Positions 1-8,100 of a stretch of DNA of 64,000 nt are shown piece after piece (position 1 is the stretch's first letter; each line of letters opens with the position of its first letter). Origin of the DNA: Streptomyces seoulensis (lineage in GTDB: Bacteria; Actinomycetota; Actinomycetes; Streptomycetales; Streptomycetaceae); assembly GCA_013364255.1 (NCBI GenBank), contig CP054936.1:3502853-3566852 (forward strand). Reading direction: 5' to 3'. The notes under the pieces were generated by a model, which saw nothing but the letters and a program-made list of their open reading frames with translations, was not told the DNA's origin and searched no databases. The translations under genes and the position numbers were made by a program.

Positions 1-299
1 CCTCGGCGATCCTGCACAACGTCTACGCGCAGATGAAGAGCAGCCCGAAGATCTGGTGCGCCTACCACCAGAGCGTCGTGGAGCCGCGGCGCAGGATGCA
101 GCTTGAGGTGCTGCGCCGGGGGCAGGCGCGCGGGGAGCTGCGCGCGGACCTCGACGTGGAGCTGCTGAACGACATCCTCGTCGGGCCGATGCTGGTGCGC
201 AGCGTGATGCGCCCGGAGGCCGAGCTGCCCGAGGACCTGCCGGAGCAGATCGTGGACGCGGTGCTCGAAGGGCTACGGCCCGTCAGTTCCCGGTCCTAA
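1..299 (+). CDS. TetR-family regulator, C-terminal part (5' truncated by window edge)
   Basis: The frame is open from base 3 of the window and ends at TAA 297-299, giving about 98 C-terminal residues. The visible part is the helical ligand-binding/dimerisation half typical of TetR regulators: a SPKIW segment, a PRRRMQLEVLRRGQARGELR segment (the usual helix before the conserved GELR/D stretch), then LVGPMLVRSV and a final helix. The DNA-binding HTH lies outside the window. The next gene starts 175 bp downstream on the same strand, so it need not be the target. Family call is fairly safe; ligand and targets cannot be inferred. Confidence 0.8.
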   Translation, partial: SAILHNVYAQMKSSPKIWCAYHQSVVEPRRRMQLEVLRRGQARGELRADLDVELLNDILVGPMLVRSVMRPEAELPEDLPEQIVDAVLEGLRPVSSRS

Positions 300-474
300 T
301 GTGCGCGTTTCGTCACAGACCATGATCACAGCGCGGTAACCGGAACCCCGCGCGCCGACTTGTTCGTCCTCGTGCCCGTACGGCCGTCACCGGACGGCGG
401 AACGGAGCCGATCATCCCCTAGGGTCGTAACCCACGGGGTGAACGGTGTGCACGGCAGGCAGTGAGGCGGCGGT

Positions 475-1533
475 ATGGCGCAGCAGGCGTACTTGACGGA
501 GACGGACGACGGCGGCTCGGGACCCGAGCGCCGCAGAGACCGGCTTCGGCGCCTGGTGCTCCGCTTTGTCGACGGCTGGCGCGGCGACCGGCGGATCTGG
601 CGGCGGGGCCTCGTGCTGGCCGTGATCGCGCTGGCGCTGGCGCTGGTGATGCTGCTGCACTCGCGCATCCCCAACCGCGTCGGCAACCTCGGCAGTCTCA
701 CCGAGACGTTCCTGCCGTGGCTGGGGATCGTGATCCCGGTGCTGCTGGTGCTGGCGCTGGTGCGCAGGTCGGCGACGGCGCTGATCGCGGTGGTGCTGCC
801 GACGGCCGTCTGGCTGAACCTCTTCGGCGGACTGCTGTTCGACAAGTCCGCCGGCGGCGGCGATCTGATGGTGGCCACGCACAACGTCAACGCCGACAAC
901 CCCGACCCGTCCGGCACCGCCCGCGAGGTGGCCGCCTCGGGCGCGGACGTGCTGGCGCTGGAGGAGTTGAAGGCGTCGGCGGTGCCGGTGTACGAGCGGT
1001 CGCTGGCGCCGACGTACCGGTACCACGCGGTGCAGGGCACGGTGGGGCTGTGGAGCAAGTACCCGATCAGCGCGGTCAAGCCGGTGAACATCCGGCTGGG
1101 CTGGACGCGGGCGATGCGGGCCACGGTGGCGACGCCCGAGGGGGCGGTCGCGGTGTACGTGGCGCACATGCCGTCGGTGCGGGTGAAGATGAACGCCGGG
1201 TTCACCGCCTCGCAGCGCGACCAGAGCGCGGACGCGCTGGGTGAGGCGATCTCCGACGAGCGGCTGCCGCGGGTGGTGCTGCTGGGCGATCTCAACGGCA
1301 CGATGAACGACCGCTCGCTCAACGCGGTGACCGCGCAGATGCGTTCGACGCAAGGTGCGGTGGGCAACGGCTTCGGGTTCAGCTGGCCGGCCTCGTTCCC
1401 GATGGCGCGGATCGACCAGATCATGGTCAAGGGGGTCGAGCCGGAGAGTTCCTGGACGCTGCCGCGCACCGACAGCGACCATCTTCCGGTGGCGGCGCGT
1501 GTGAAGGTGACCACAACGGCCACCGGCTCGTAA
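475..1533 (+). CDS. Membrane-anchored endonuclease/exonuclease/phosphatase (EEP) family protein
   Basis: The protein has 352 aa. Residues ~45-120 contain three hydrophobic segments after a basic N-terminus, so the catalytic domain is probably displayed outside the membrane. From ~131 on it shows the EEP (DNase I-like) fold signatures: THNVN (~135-139), the metal-binding ALEEL (~161-165), GDLNG (~271-275), RIDQIMV (~312) and the terminal SDHLPV motif with the catalytic His (~336). EEP proteins hydrolyse phosphodiester or phosphomonoester bonds in nucleic acids, phosphoinositides or sphingolipids; the substrate cannot be told here. ATG 475 is chosen because a purine-rich AGGCGGCGG lies directly upstream. 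Extracytoplasmic nuclease or phospholipid phosphodiesterase are the likeliest roles (inference). Confidence 0.8.
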   Translation: MAQQAYLTETDDGGSGPERRRDRLRRLVLRFVDGWRGDRRIWRRGLVLAVIALALALVMLLHSRIPNRVGNLGSLTETFLPWLGIVIPVLLVLALVRRSATALIAVVLPTAVWLNLFGGLLFDKSAGGGDLMVATHNVNADNPDPSGTAREVAASGADVLALEELKASAVPVYERSLAPTYRYHAVQGTVGLWSKYPISAVKPVNIRLGWTRAMRATVATPEGAVAVYVAHMPSVRVKMNAGFTASQRDQSADALGEAISDERLPRVVLLGDLNGTMNDRSLNAVTAQMRSTQGAVGNGFGFSWPASFPMARIDQIMVKGVEPESSWTLPRTDSDHLPVAARVKVTTTATGS

Positions 1534-1626
1534 CCCGGTGGAATACGGGACCTGAGAGACTTTGTTCCGCAGCTGAACTTACTGTTCGTACCGCTGCTCG
1601 GAACCCCACCTCGAAAGGCCCCCTTC

Positions 1627-2850
1627 ATGCCCCTGGCCCTGCTCGCCCTCGCCGTGGGCGCCTTCGGCATCGGCACCACCGAGTTCGTGATGATGGGACT
1701 GCTGCCCGACGTCGCCGGCGACCTCGGCATCTCGATCCCCACCGCCGGACACCTCGTCTCGGCGTACGCCCTCGGTGTCGTCATCGGCGCGCCGCTGCTG
1801 GCCGCGCTCACCGCGAAGCTGTCCCGGCGGCGGGTGCTGATCGCCCTCATGGTCCTCTTCGTCGTGGGCAACGCGCTGTCCGCCCTCGCGCCCGGCCACG
1901 GCTGGCTGCTGGCCGCGCGCTTTCTCAGCGGACTGCCGCACGGCGCGTTCTTCGGCGTCGGCGCGGTGGTCGCGACCGGGCTGGTGCCGCCGGAGCGCAA
2001 GGCGCGGTCGGTGTCGCTGATGTTCCTCGGCCTCACCGTCGCGAACATCGCCGGGGTGCCGGCCGCCACGCTGATGGGCCAGCACCTGGGCTGGCGGGCC
2101 ACCTTCCTCGGCGTCGCGGCGATCGGCGTCGCGGCGATCGCCGCGCTGGCGCTGCTCGTCCCGGCCGGTCATCCCGGCGCCGCTCCGTCCGGCGGACTGC
2201 GCGGGGAGCTGGCCGCGCTGCGGTCCCTGCCCGTCTGGCTGGCGTTGCTGACGACGGTGGCGGGGTTCGGCGCGCTGTTCGCGGCGTACAGCTACATCAC
2301 GCCGATGCTGACCGGGGCGGCCGGGTACGCCGAGGGCAGTGTGACGCTGCTGCTCGCGCTGTTCGGGGTGGGGGCCACCGCGGGGAACCTGCTCGGCGGG
2401 CGGCTCGCGGACCACTCGCTGCGGGGGACGCTGTTCGGGGGGCTGGTCGCGCTGGCGGTGGTGCTGGGGCTGTTCCCGGTGCTGATGCGCGGCGAGTGGG
2501 GGGCGGCGGTGGGGGTGGTGCTGCTGGGGACGGCGGCGTTCGTGACCGGTTCGCCCCTGCAGCTGATGGTGATGGAGAAGGCGGCGGCGGCTCCCTCGCT
2601 GGCGTCCTCGGCGAACCAGGCGGCGTTCAACCTGGCCAACGCGGGTGGGGCGTGGCTCGGCGGGCTGTCGCTGGCCGCGGGGCTCGGGGTGACCTCGCCT
2701 GCGGTGGTGGGGGCGGGGCTGGCGGTCGTGGGGGTGGCCGTGGCGGTGGGGGCGTATGCGGTGGACCGGGGGCGGGGGGCTGCTGCGGGGGGTGGGCGGG
2801 TGGTGGTGAGTCATCTGCCGGAGGAGTCGGGGGTGCGGGTGGTGGAGTAG
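1627..2850 (+). CDS. MFS drug-efflux transporter, DHA1 family (Cmx/AraJ-like)
   Basis: The protein has 407 aa with about 12 hydrophobic segments. The N-terminus carries the GIGTTEFVMMGLLP signature of the DHA1 subgroup that includes chloramphenicol exporters and AraJ/YdhP. The loop-2 stretch AKLSRRRVLI corresponds to MFS motif A, and GHLVSAYALGVVIGAP and HGAFFGVGAVVA are other subgroup hallmarks. It would export a small hydrophobic compound by proton antiport; the substrate is unknown. ATG 1627 follows a GAAAGG stretch. The gene stands alone on its strand between the EEP gene (93 bp upstream) and a repeat-rich intergenic region. Confidence 0.85.
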   Translation: MPLALLALAVGAFGIGTTEFVMMGLLPDVAGDLGISIPTAGHLVSAYALGVVIGAPLLAALTAKLSRRRVLIALMVLFVVGNALSALAPGHGWLLAARFLSGLPHGAFFGVGAVVATGLVPPERKARSVSLMFLGLTVANIAGVPAATLMGQHLGWRATFLGVAAIGVAAIAALALLVPAGHPGAAPSGGLRGELAALRSLPVWLALLTTVAGFGALFAAYSYITPMLTGAAGYAEGSVTLLLALFGVGATAGNLLGGRLADHSLRGTLFGGLVALAVVLGLFPVLMRGEWGAAVGVVLLGTAAFVTGSPLQLMVMEKAAAAPSLASSANQAAFNLANAGGAWLGGLSLAAGLGVTSPAVVGAGLAVVGVAVAVGAYAVDRGRGAAAGGGRVVVSHLPEESGVRVVE

Positions 2851-3000
2851 GGGCGTGCGGGGGGTGGTGGGCTAGGGCCTCTCGTCCGGCTCACGCTGGG
2901 CTTGTAGGCGCCTGGTGTCGGGGTGGGGCGGGGCGTCCGGGGGGTGGTGGGCTAGGGCCTCTCGTCCGGCTCACGCTGGGCTTGTAGGCGCCTGGTGTCG
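2851..3000. repeat. 80-bp-period intergenic tandem repeat (two copies)
   Basis: Positions 2851-2920 and 2931-3000 are 70-bp copies differing at a single base (GGGCGTGCGG versus GGGCGTCCGG at the left end), separated by 10 bp. The last 60 bp of each copy are identical. The block begins directly after the MFS stop codon. The remainder of this 430-bp gap (3001-3281) is G-rich low-complexity sequence and I see no gene in it. Confidence 0.95.
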
Positions 3001-3281
3001 GGGGTGGGTCGGGGGTGTGGGGGTGCGGCCGGGGTGCCGCCCACGGACGTACGGCCCGGAGGGGGTCGGTGGGCGGAGGAGGGACCGCAGTACGCGGCAC
3101 CCCGCGCCACACCCCCACACCCCGCTCCCGCCGTCGGGCGCCTGCGGGCTCCACACGGTTGCGGGGCCGGTACGCCGTAGACCCTCCGGACATGGGTGCT
3201 GTCGGCGGGGTGTCGGGGGGTGGGCGGGGCTGTCGGTGGGGTGTCGGGGGTTTGTCGGTGGGGGGTGGGAGTGTCTTGGAC

Positions 3282-4304
3282 ATGACGCGAATCGATGACA
3301 ACCCCACCGGCGGACGCGCCGCCGTCACCGTACGGGGGCTGGTCAAGCACTACGGCGAGACCAAGGCGCTGGACGGCGTCGACCTGGACGTGCGCGAGGG
3401 CACCGTGATGGGTGTCCTCGGCCCGAACGGCGCCGGCAAGACCACCCTCGTACGCATCCTGTCCACCCTCATCACCCCCGACTCCGGCCGGGCCACCGTC
3501 GCCGGCTACGACGTCGTACGGCAGCCCCGGCAGCTGCGCCGGGTGATCGGTCTCACCGGCCAGTACGCCTCCGTGGACGAGAAGCTCCCCGGCTGGGAGA
3601 ACCTCTACATGATCGGGCGGCTGCTCGACCTGCCCCGCAAGGAGGCCCGGGCCCGCGCCGACGAACTGCTGGAGCGGTTCTCGCTGACCGAGGCCGCCCG
3701 CCGCCCGGCGAGCACGTACTCCGGCGGCATGCGGCGCCGTCTCGACCTCGCCGCCTCCATGATCGGCCGCCCCGCCGTCCTCTACCTGGACGAGCCCACC
3801 ACCGGACTCGACCCGCGCACCCGCAACGAGGTGTGGGACGAGGTCAGGACGATGGTCGGCGAAGGCGTCACCGTGCTGCTCACCACCCAGTACATGGAGG
3901 AGGCCGAGCAGCTGGCCTCCGAGCTGACCGTGGTCGACCGCGGCAAGGTCATCGCGAACGGCGGCATCGAGGAGCTGAAGGCGAAGGTCGGCGGCCGCAC
4001 CCTGCGGGTCCGCCCGGCCGACCCTCTGGAGCTGCGGCCGCTCGCCGCCATGCTCGACGAGCTGGGCATCACCGGCCTCGCCACCACCACCGTCGACGCC
4101 GAGCGCGGCTCCCTGCTGGTGCCGATCCTCAACGACGAGCAGCTGACCGCCGTGGTCGGCGCGGTCACCGCGCGCGGCATCACCATCGCCTCCATCACCA
4201 CCGAACTGCCCAGCCTGGACGAGGTCTTCCTGTCCCTCACCGGCCACCGCGCCAGTGCCCCGCAGGACGCCCGCTCCGCCGCCCCCGAGGAGGTCGCCGT
4301 ATGA
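3282..4304 (+). CDS. ABC transporter ATP-binding protein, DrrA (daunorubicin resistance) type
   Basis: The protein has 340 aa from ATG 3282, where homology begins (MTRIDDNP). It is a canonical ABC ATPase: Walker A GPNGAGKTT (~47-55), a Q-loop near LTGQYASVDEKL, the signature YSGGMRRRLDL (~146-156), Walker B VLYLDEPTTGLD (~166-177), and the His-switch region replaced by TTQYMEEAE, as is typical of the DrrA subfamily. The ~100-residue C-terminal extension with SLDEVFLSLTGH matches the DrrA C-terminal domain. It overlaps the permease gene by 4 bp (ATGA), so the two are translationally coupled. It probably drives export of a hydrophobic antibiotic, lipid or toxin. Confidence 0.92.
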   Translation: MTRIDDNPTGGRAAVTVRGLVKHYGETKALDGVDLDVREGTVMGVLGPNGAGKTTLVRILSTLITPDSGRATVAGYDVVRQPRQLRRVIGLTGQYASVDEKLPGWENLYMIGRLLDLPRKEARARADELLERFSLTEAARRPASTYSGGMRRRLDLAASMIGRPAVLYLDEPTTGLDPRTRNEVWDEVRTMVGEGVTVLLTTQYMEEAEQLASELTVVDRGKVIANGGIEELKAKVGGRTLRVRPADPLELRPLAAMLDELGITGLATTTVDAERGSLLVPILNDEQLTAVVGAVTARGITIASITTELPSLDEVFLSLTGHRASAPQDARSAAPEEVAV

Positions 4305-5128
4305 GCGCCGCCACCGCCACCGCCCCTGTCCTCGAAGGGCAGGCGGACGCCCGGATCACACTGCGCGGCCACCTGCGGCACACCGGCGCCCTGATCCGCC
4401 GCAACCTGCTCTGGATCCGCCAGGACCCGGAGTCGATGTTCGACGCGCTGCTGATGCCGATCGTCTTCACCCTGCTGTTCGTGTACGTCTTCGGCGGCTC
4501 GATCGGCCAGGCGCTGGGCGGCGGCCAGGAACGCTACGTCCAGTACGTCATCCCCGGCATGCTCGCGATGATGAGCATGACCCTGTCGCAGGGCGTGGGC
4601 ACCGGCTTCAGCCAGGACTTCAACAGCGGCGTCATGGACCGTTTCCGGTCGCTGCCGATCGGGCGCGGCTCGGTGCTGTTCGCGAAGGTCGCGGTCGAGC
4701 TGGCGCGGATGCTGTTCTCCACCGTGATTTTGATGGTTGTCGCCGTCCTGGTCGGCTTCCACATCACCCACTGGATGGGCCTGCTCGCGACCGTGGGCCT
4801 CGCCGCGCTGTTCGCCTCCTCGATCATGTGGATCTTCCTGACCCTCGGCGTGGTGCTGAAGAACGCCCAGTCGGTGCAGGCGATGGGCTTCCTGGTGCTG
4901 TTCCCGCTCCAGTTCGGCTCGTCCATCTTCGCGCCGCCCACCTCGATGCCGGGCTGGCTCCAGCACTTCACCGACTACAACCCGCTCTCCACGCTGGCCG
5001 ACTCGGCCCGCGCCCTGATGACGGGCGGCCCGGTCGGCCACAGCGTGTGGCTGACCGTGGGCTGGTCGGTGGCGATCACGGTGGTCATGGCGCCGGTCGC
5101 GATCCACAAGTTCCGCACCAAGAGCTGA
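4301..5128 (+). CDS. ABC-2 type permease, DrrB family
   Basis: The protein has 275 aa with about six transmembrane segments and the ABC-2 layout: cytoplasmic N-terminus (LRHTGALIRRNLLWIRQDPE), first TM FDALLMPIVFTLLFVYVFGG, a coupling-helix region DFNSGVMDRFRSLPIGR typical of DrrB, and the C-terminal GSSIFAPPTSMPGWLQHF motif common to daunorubicin-type permeases. It forms the membrane channel for the ATPase immediately upstream. Its ATG overlaps the ATPase stop (ATGA) and GAGGAGG upstream supplies a ribosome binding site. It ends 60 bp before the convergent AfsR-like regulator. Confidence 0.92.
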   Translation: MSAATATAPVLEGQADARITLRGHLRHTGALIRRNLLWIRQDPESMFDALLMPIVFTLLFVYVFGGSIGQALGGGQERYVQYVIPGMLAMMSMTLSQGVGTGFSQDFNSGVMDRFRSLPIGRGSVLFAKVAVELARMLFSTVILMVVAVLVGFHITHWMGLLATVGLAALFASSIMWIFLTLGVVLKNAQSVQAMGFLVLFPLQFGSSIFAPPTSMPGWLQHFTDYNPLSTLADSARALMTGGPVGHSVWLTVGWSVAITVVMAPVAIHKFRTKS

Positions 5129-5187
5129 CCGGCCGTACGGCCGCGCCGGGCACACGTGGTGCCGCGGCACGGTCGGTGCGCGGGCGA

Positions 5188-8100
5188 TCACCGCTCCAAC
5201 AGGGCGAGGGCCTCCTCCATGGAGAGGCCCTCGCCCTGCGCGTACGCCTCCTCGAAGGCGCCCTCGCCGAGGTGGGAGAGGATGCGGGTGCGCACCTGCT
5301 CGCGGGCGTGGCGCTCCAGGACCGTGGGGACGTGCCCGGACGGCAGCATGGCGTCGGCCGCGCCGAGGCAGCGGGCGGCGTCCCGGGCGCGGCTGCCGCC
5401 GTCCACGCCGGCCACAGCCATCGCGCCGATCGTCACGTAGGAGGCGCGCAGATGGGGTGCGATGGCCCGCGAGACGGGGTCGTCGGCCCGGTCGAGGGCG
5501 TGGCGGATCGTGGTCAGCGCCTCCTCGTCACGGCCGTCGACGGCGGCGAGCCAGGATTCCGCGCCGAGGATGAACGCCTCGAAGATCACGAAGTGCGAGG
5601 AGCCGAACTCCTCGCGCAGCGTCCGCAGTTGCTCGCGCGCCTCGGGCACCCGGTCGGTCGCGCCGAGCCACCCGACCAGGCACAGCCGGGCGAACGGGCG
5701 CGCCTCGTTGGCGGGGCCGGAGCCGTCGGCGATCACCTCGCGCAGCATCGCCTCGCCGCGCTCCCGCTCGCCGTCCTCCAGCAGGGCGGCGCCGAGCCGG
5801 GAGCGCAACATGGTGACCTGGGCGTGCGCGCCCAGGCGCCGGGCGTGTCCGACGGCCGCCTCGTAGTCGTCGGCGGCCTGCTCGTAGCGGCCGGCGCGTT
5901 CGTGGGCCTCGCCGCGCGCGGAGAGCGCCTCGGCGGTGCCCCAGTCGTCGCCGAGGCGGCGGAAGATGTCCAGCGCCTCGTCGGCGTCGCGGGTGGCGTC
6001 GCCCGCCCAGTCGGCGCGGTTGGCCAGCAGGTTGGCGCGCAGCTGGAGCGCGTTGCCCAGCTCCCAGTCGAAGCCGGGGGCGGTGCGGCAGGTGGCCACG
6101 GTGGCGTTGACGATCTCGTGGATCCGCTCCGAGTCGCCGGTCATGATGACGGCGAAGAACCACAGCATGCCGGGGCCCCGGCAGGTCTGCGGCAGGCCGG
6201 GCTCGTACGCCTCGGAGATGACCCGGAGCTTGTGCTTGGCCTCGGGCGACTGCCAGGCCTCCATCTCGGTGTCCATGCAGGCGAGATGGGCCAGGTGCAG
6301 GCCCCGCCGGGCCTCGACGAGGAGCTCGCCGGTCATCGGCGGCGGGGCGTCGGTGCACCGCTCCCAGACCGGCGGGACCGGCCGCGGCGGCTCGGTGAAC
6401 GGGTCGGGGACGAACGCCATCACCTCACGGCACCAGGTGCGCGCCTCGACGCGCACCTCGCGCATCTGCCAGTAGTAGACGAGCGAGAGGATCAGGCACA
6501 GGCACTCCTGCTCGTCGCGCGCCGCGACGGCGTGCCGCAGGGCGGTGCGCAGGTTCTCGTACTCCAGCTCGAACCGGGCGATGGCGGCGCGCTGGCCGGG
6601 GCCGCGCAGCAACGGGTCGGTGGTGCGGGCGAGTTCGCGGTAGTACGTCAGATGGGCGCGCTCGGCCCGGGTGCGGCCGTCCGTCTCGTCCAGGCGTTCG
6701 GCGGCGTACTCGGCGACGGTCTCCAGGAGCCGGTAGCGCATCCCGCCCTCGCCGTCGGGCGCGGCCACCACCAGGGACTTGTCGACCAGGGAGCCGAGGG
6801 CGTCGAAGGCGTCGGGCCCGCACACGGCCTCGGCCGCCGCGAGGTCGCAGCCGCCGGCGAAGACGGACAGTCGGCACAGCACGTCCCGCTCGGTCGCGTC
6901 CAGCAGGTCCCAGGACCAGTCGACCACGGCGCGCAGGGTCTGCTGCCGGGGCAGGACGGTGCGGCTGCCGGAGGTGAGGAGGCGGAAGCGGTCGTCCAGC
7001 CGGTCGGCGATCTGCCGGGGGGTGAGCAGGCGCAGGCGGGCGGCGGCGAGTTCGATGGCCAGCGGGAGGCCGTCGAGGCGGCGGCAGATCTCGGCGGAGG
7101 CGGCCGCGGTGTCCTCGTCCGCGTCGACGCGGAAGCCGGGGCGTACGGCGGCGCCCCGGTCGGCGAACAGGCGCAGCGCCACCGGTTCGGGCAGCGGCTC
7201 CACCGGCCGCAGCAACTCCCCCGGCACGCCGAGGGGTTCGCGGCTGGTGGCGAGGACGGTGAGCTGCGGGCAGCGGGCGAGCAGCTCGGCCACGAGGCGG
7301 GCGGCGGCGTCCACGACGTGTTCGCAGTTGTCGAGCAGGAGCAGCATGCGGCGGCGGCCGCAGTGCTCCACGAGGCGTTCGACGGGGTCGTCGTGCCGGT
7401 CGGCGACCGCCACCCGGATCTCCTCGGCGCCGGCGCCGTAGAGCACGGTCTCGCGGGCGCCGACGGCGGTCAGCACGGCCTCGGGCACGGCGGCCGGGTC
7501 GTCCACCGGGGCCAGTTCGGCCAGCCAGATCCCGTCCGGGCGGTCCGGCCGTACGGTCTCGGCGGCCTCCTGGGACAGCCGGGTCTTGCCGGCCCCGCCG
7601 GGTCCGAGCAGCGTGACCAGCCGGGCGGAGCCGAGATCGGCGCGGATCGCCGCGAGATCCGCTTCGCGGCCCACGAAGGAGGTGAGGCGGGCGCGGAGGT
7701 TGCTGGGGGGGCGCGGGGCGGCCGCGCCGGGCCGGACGACGGCGGGCTCCGCCGCGCCGGGCCGGGCGGCGGACGCGTCCCGCGTACCGGGCCGGGCCGC
7801 CTCTTCGCCGGCGGGCACCGGCGGGGCGGCGGAAGGCTGCGCCCAGCCGGCCTGGGGCGCGGCGGCGTCCCCGGTACCCGGCCGCCAGGTGGCGGGGGCA
7901 TGTGGGGTGCGGCGGCCGAAGGCGGAGGGGGCCTCCGCACCCGCCGGGGAAGCGGAGGCGCCCCGGGCGCCGGGGCCGACGCGGGGGGAGTCGGCCGTGC
8001 CCGGCCGGGAGGAGGCGGAAGCGGCCGCGGCGGTCGGCCCGGAGACGGAGGAGTCCTCCGTGGCCGGCCGGGGAGCGGAGCCGTCCGAGGTGCTCGGCCA

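Noticed and set aside
387..2102. 571-aa minus-strand frame over the EEP and MFS genes
   Set aside because: No recognisable domains and codon bias belongs to the opposite strand.
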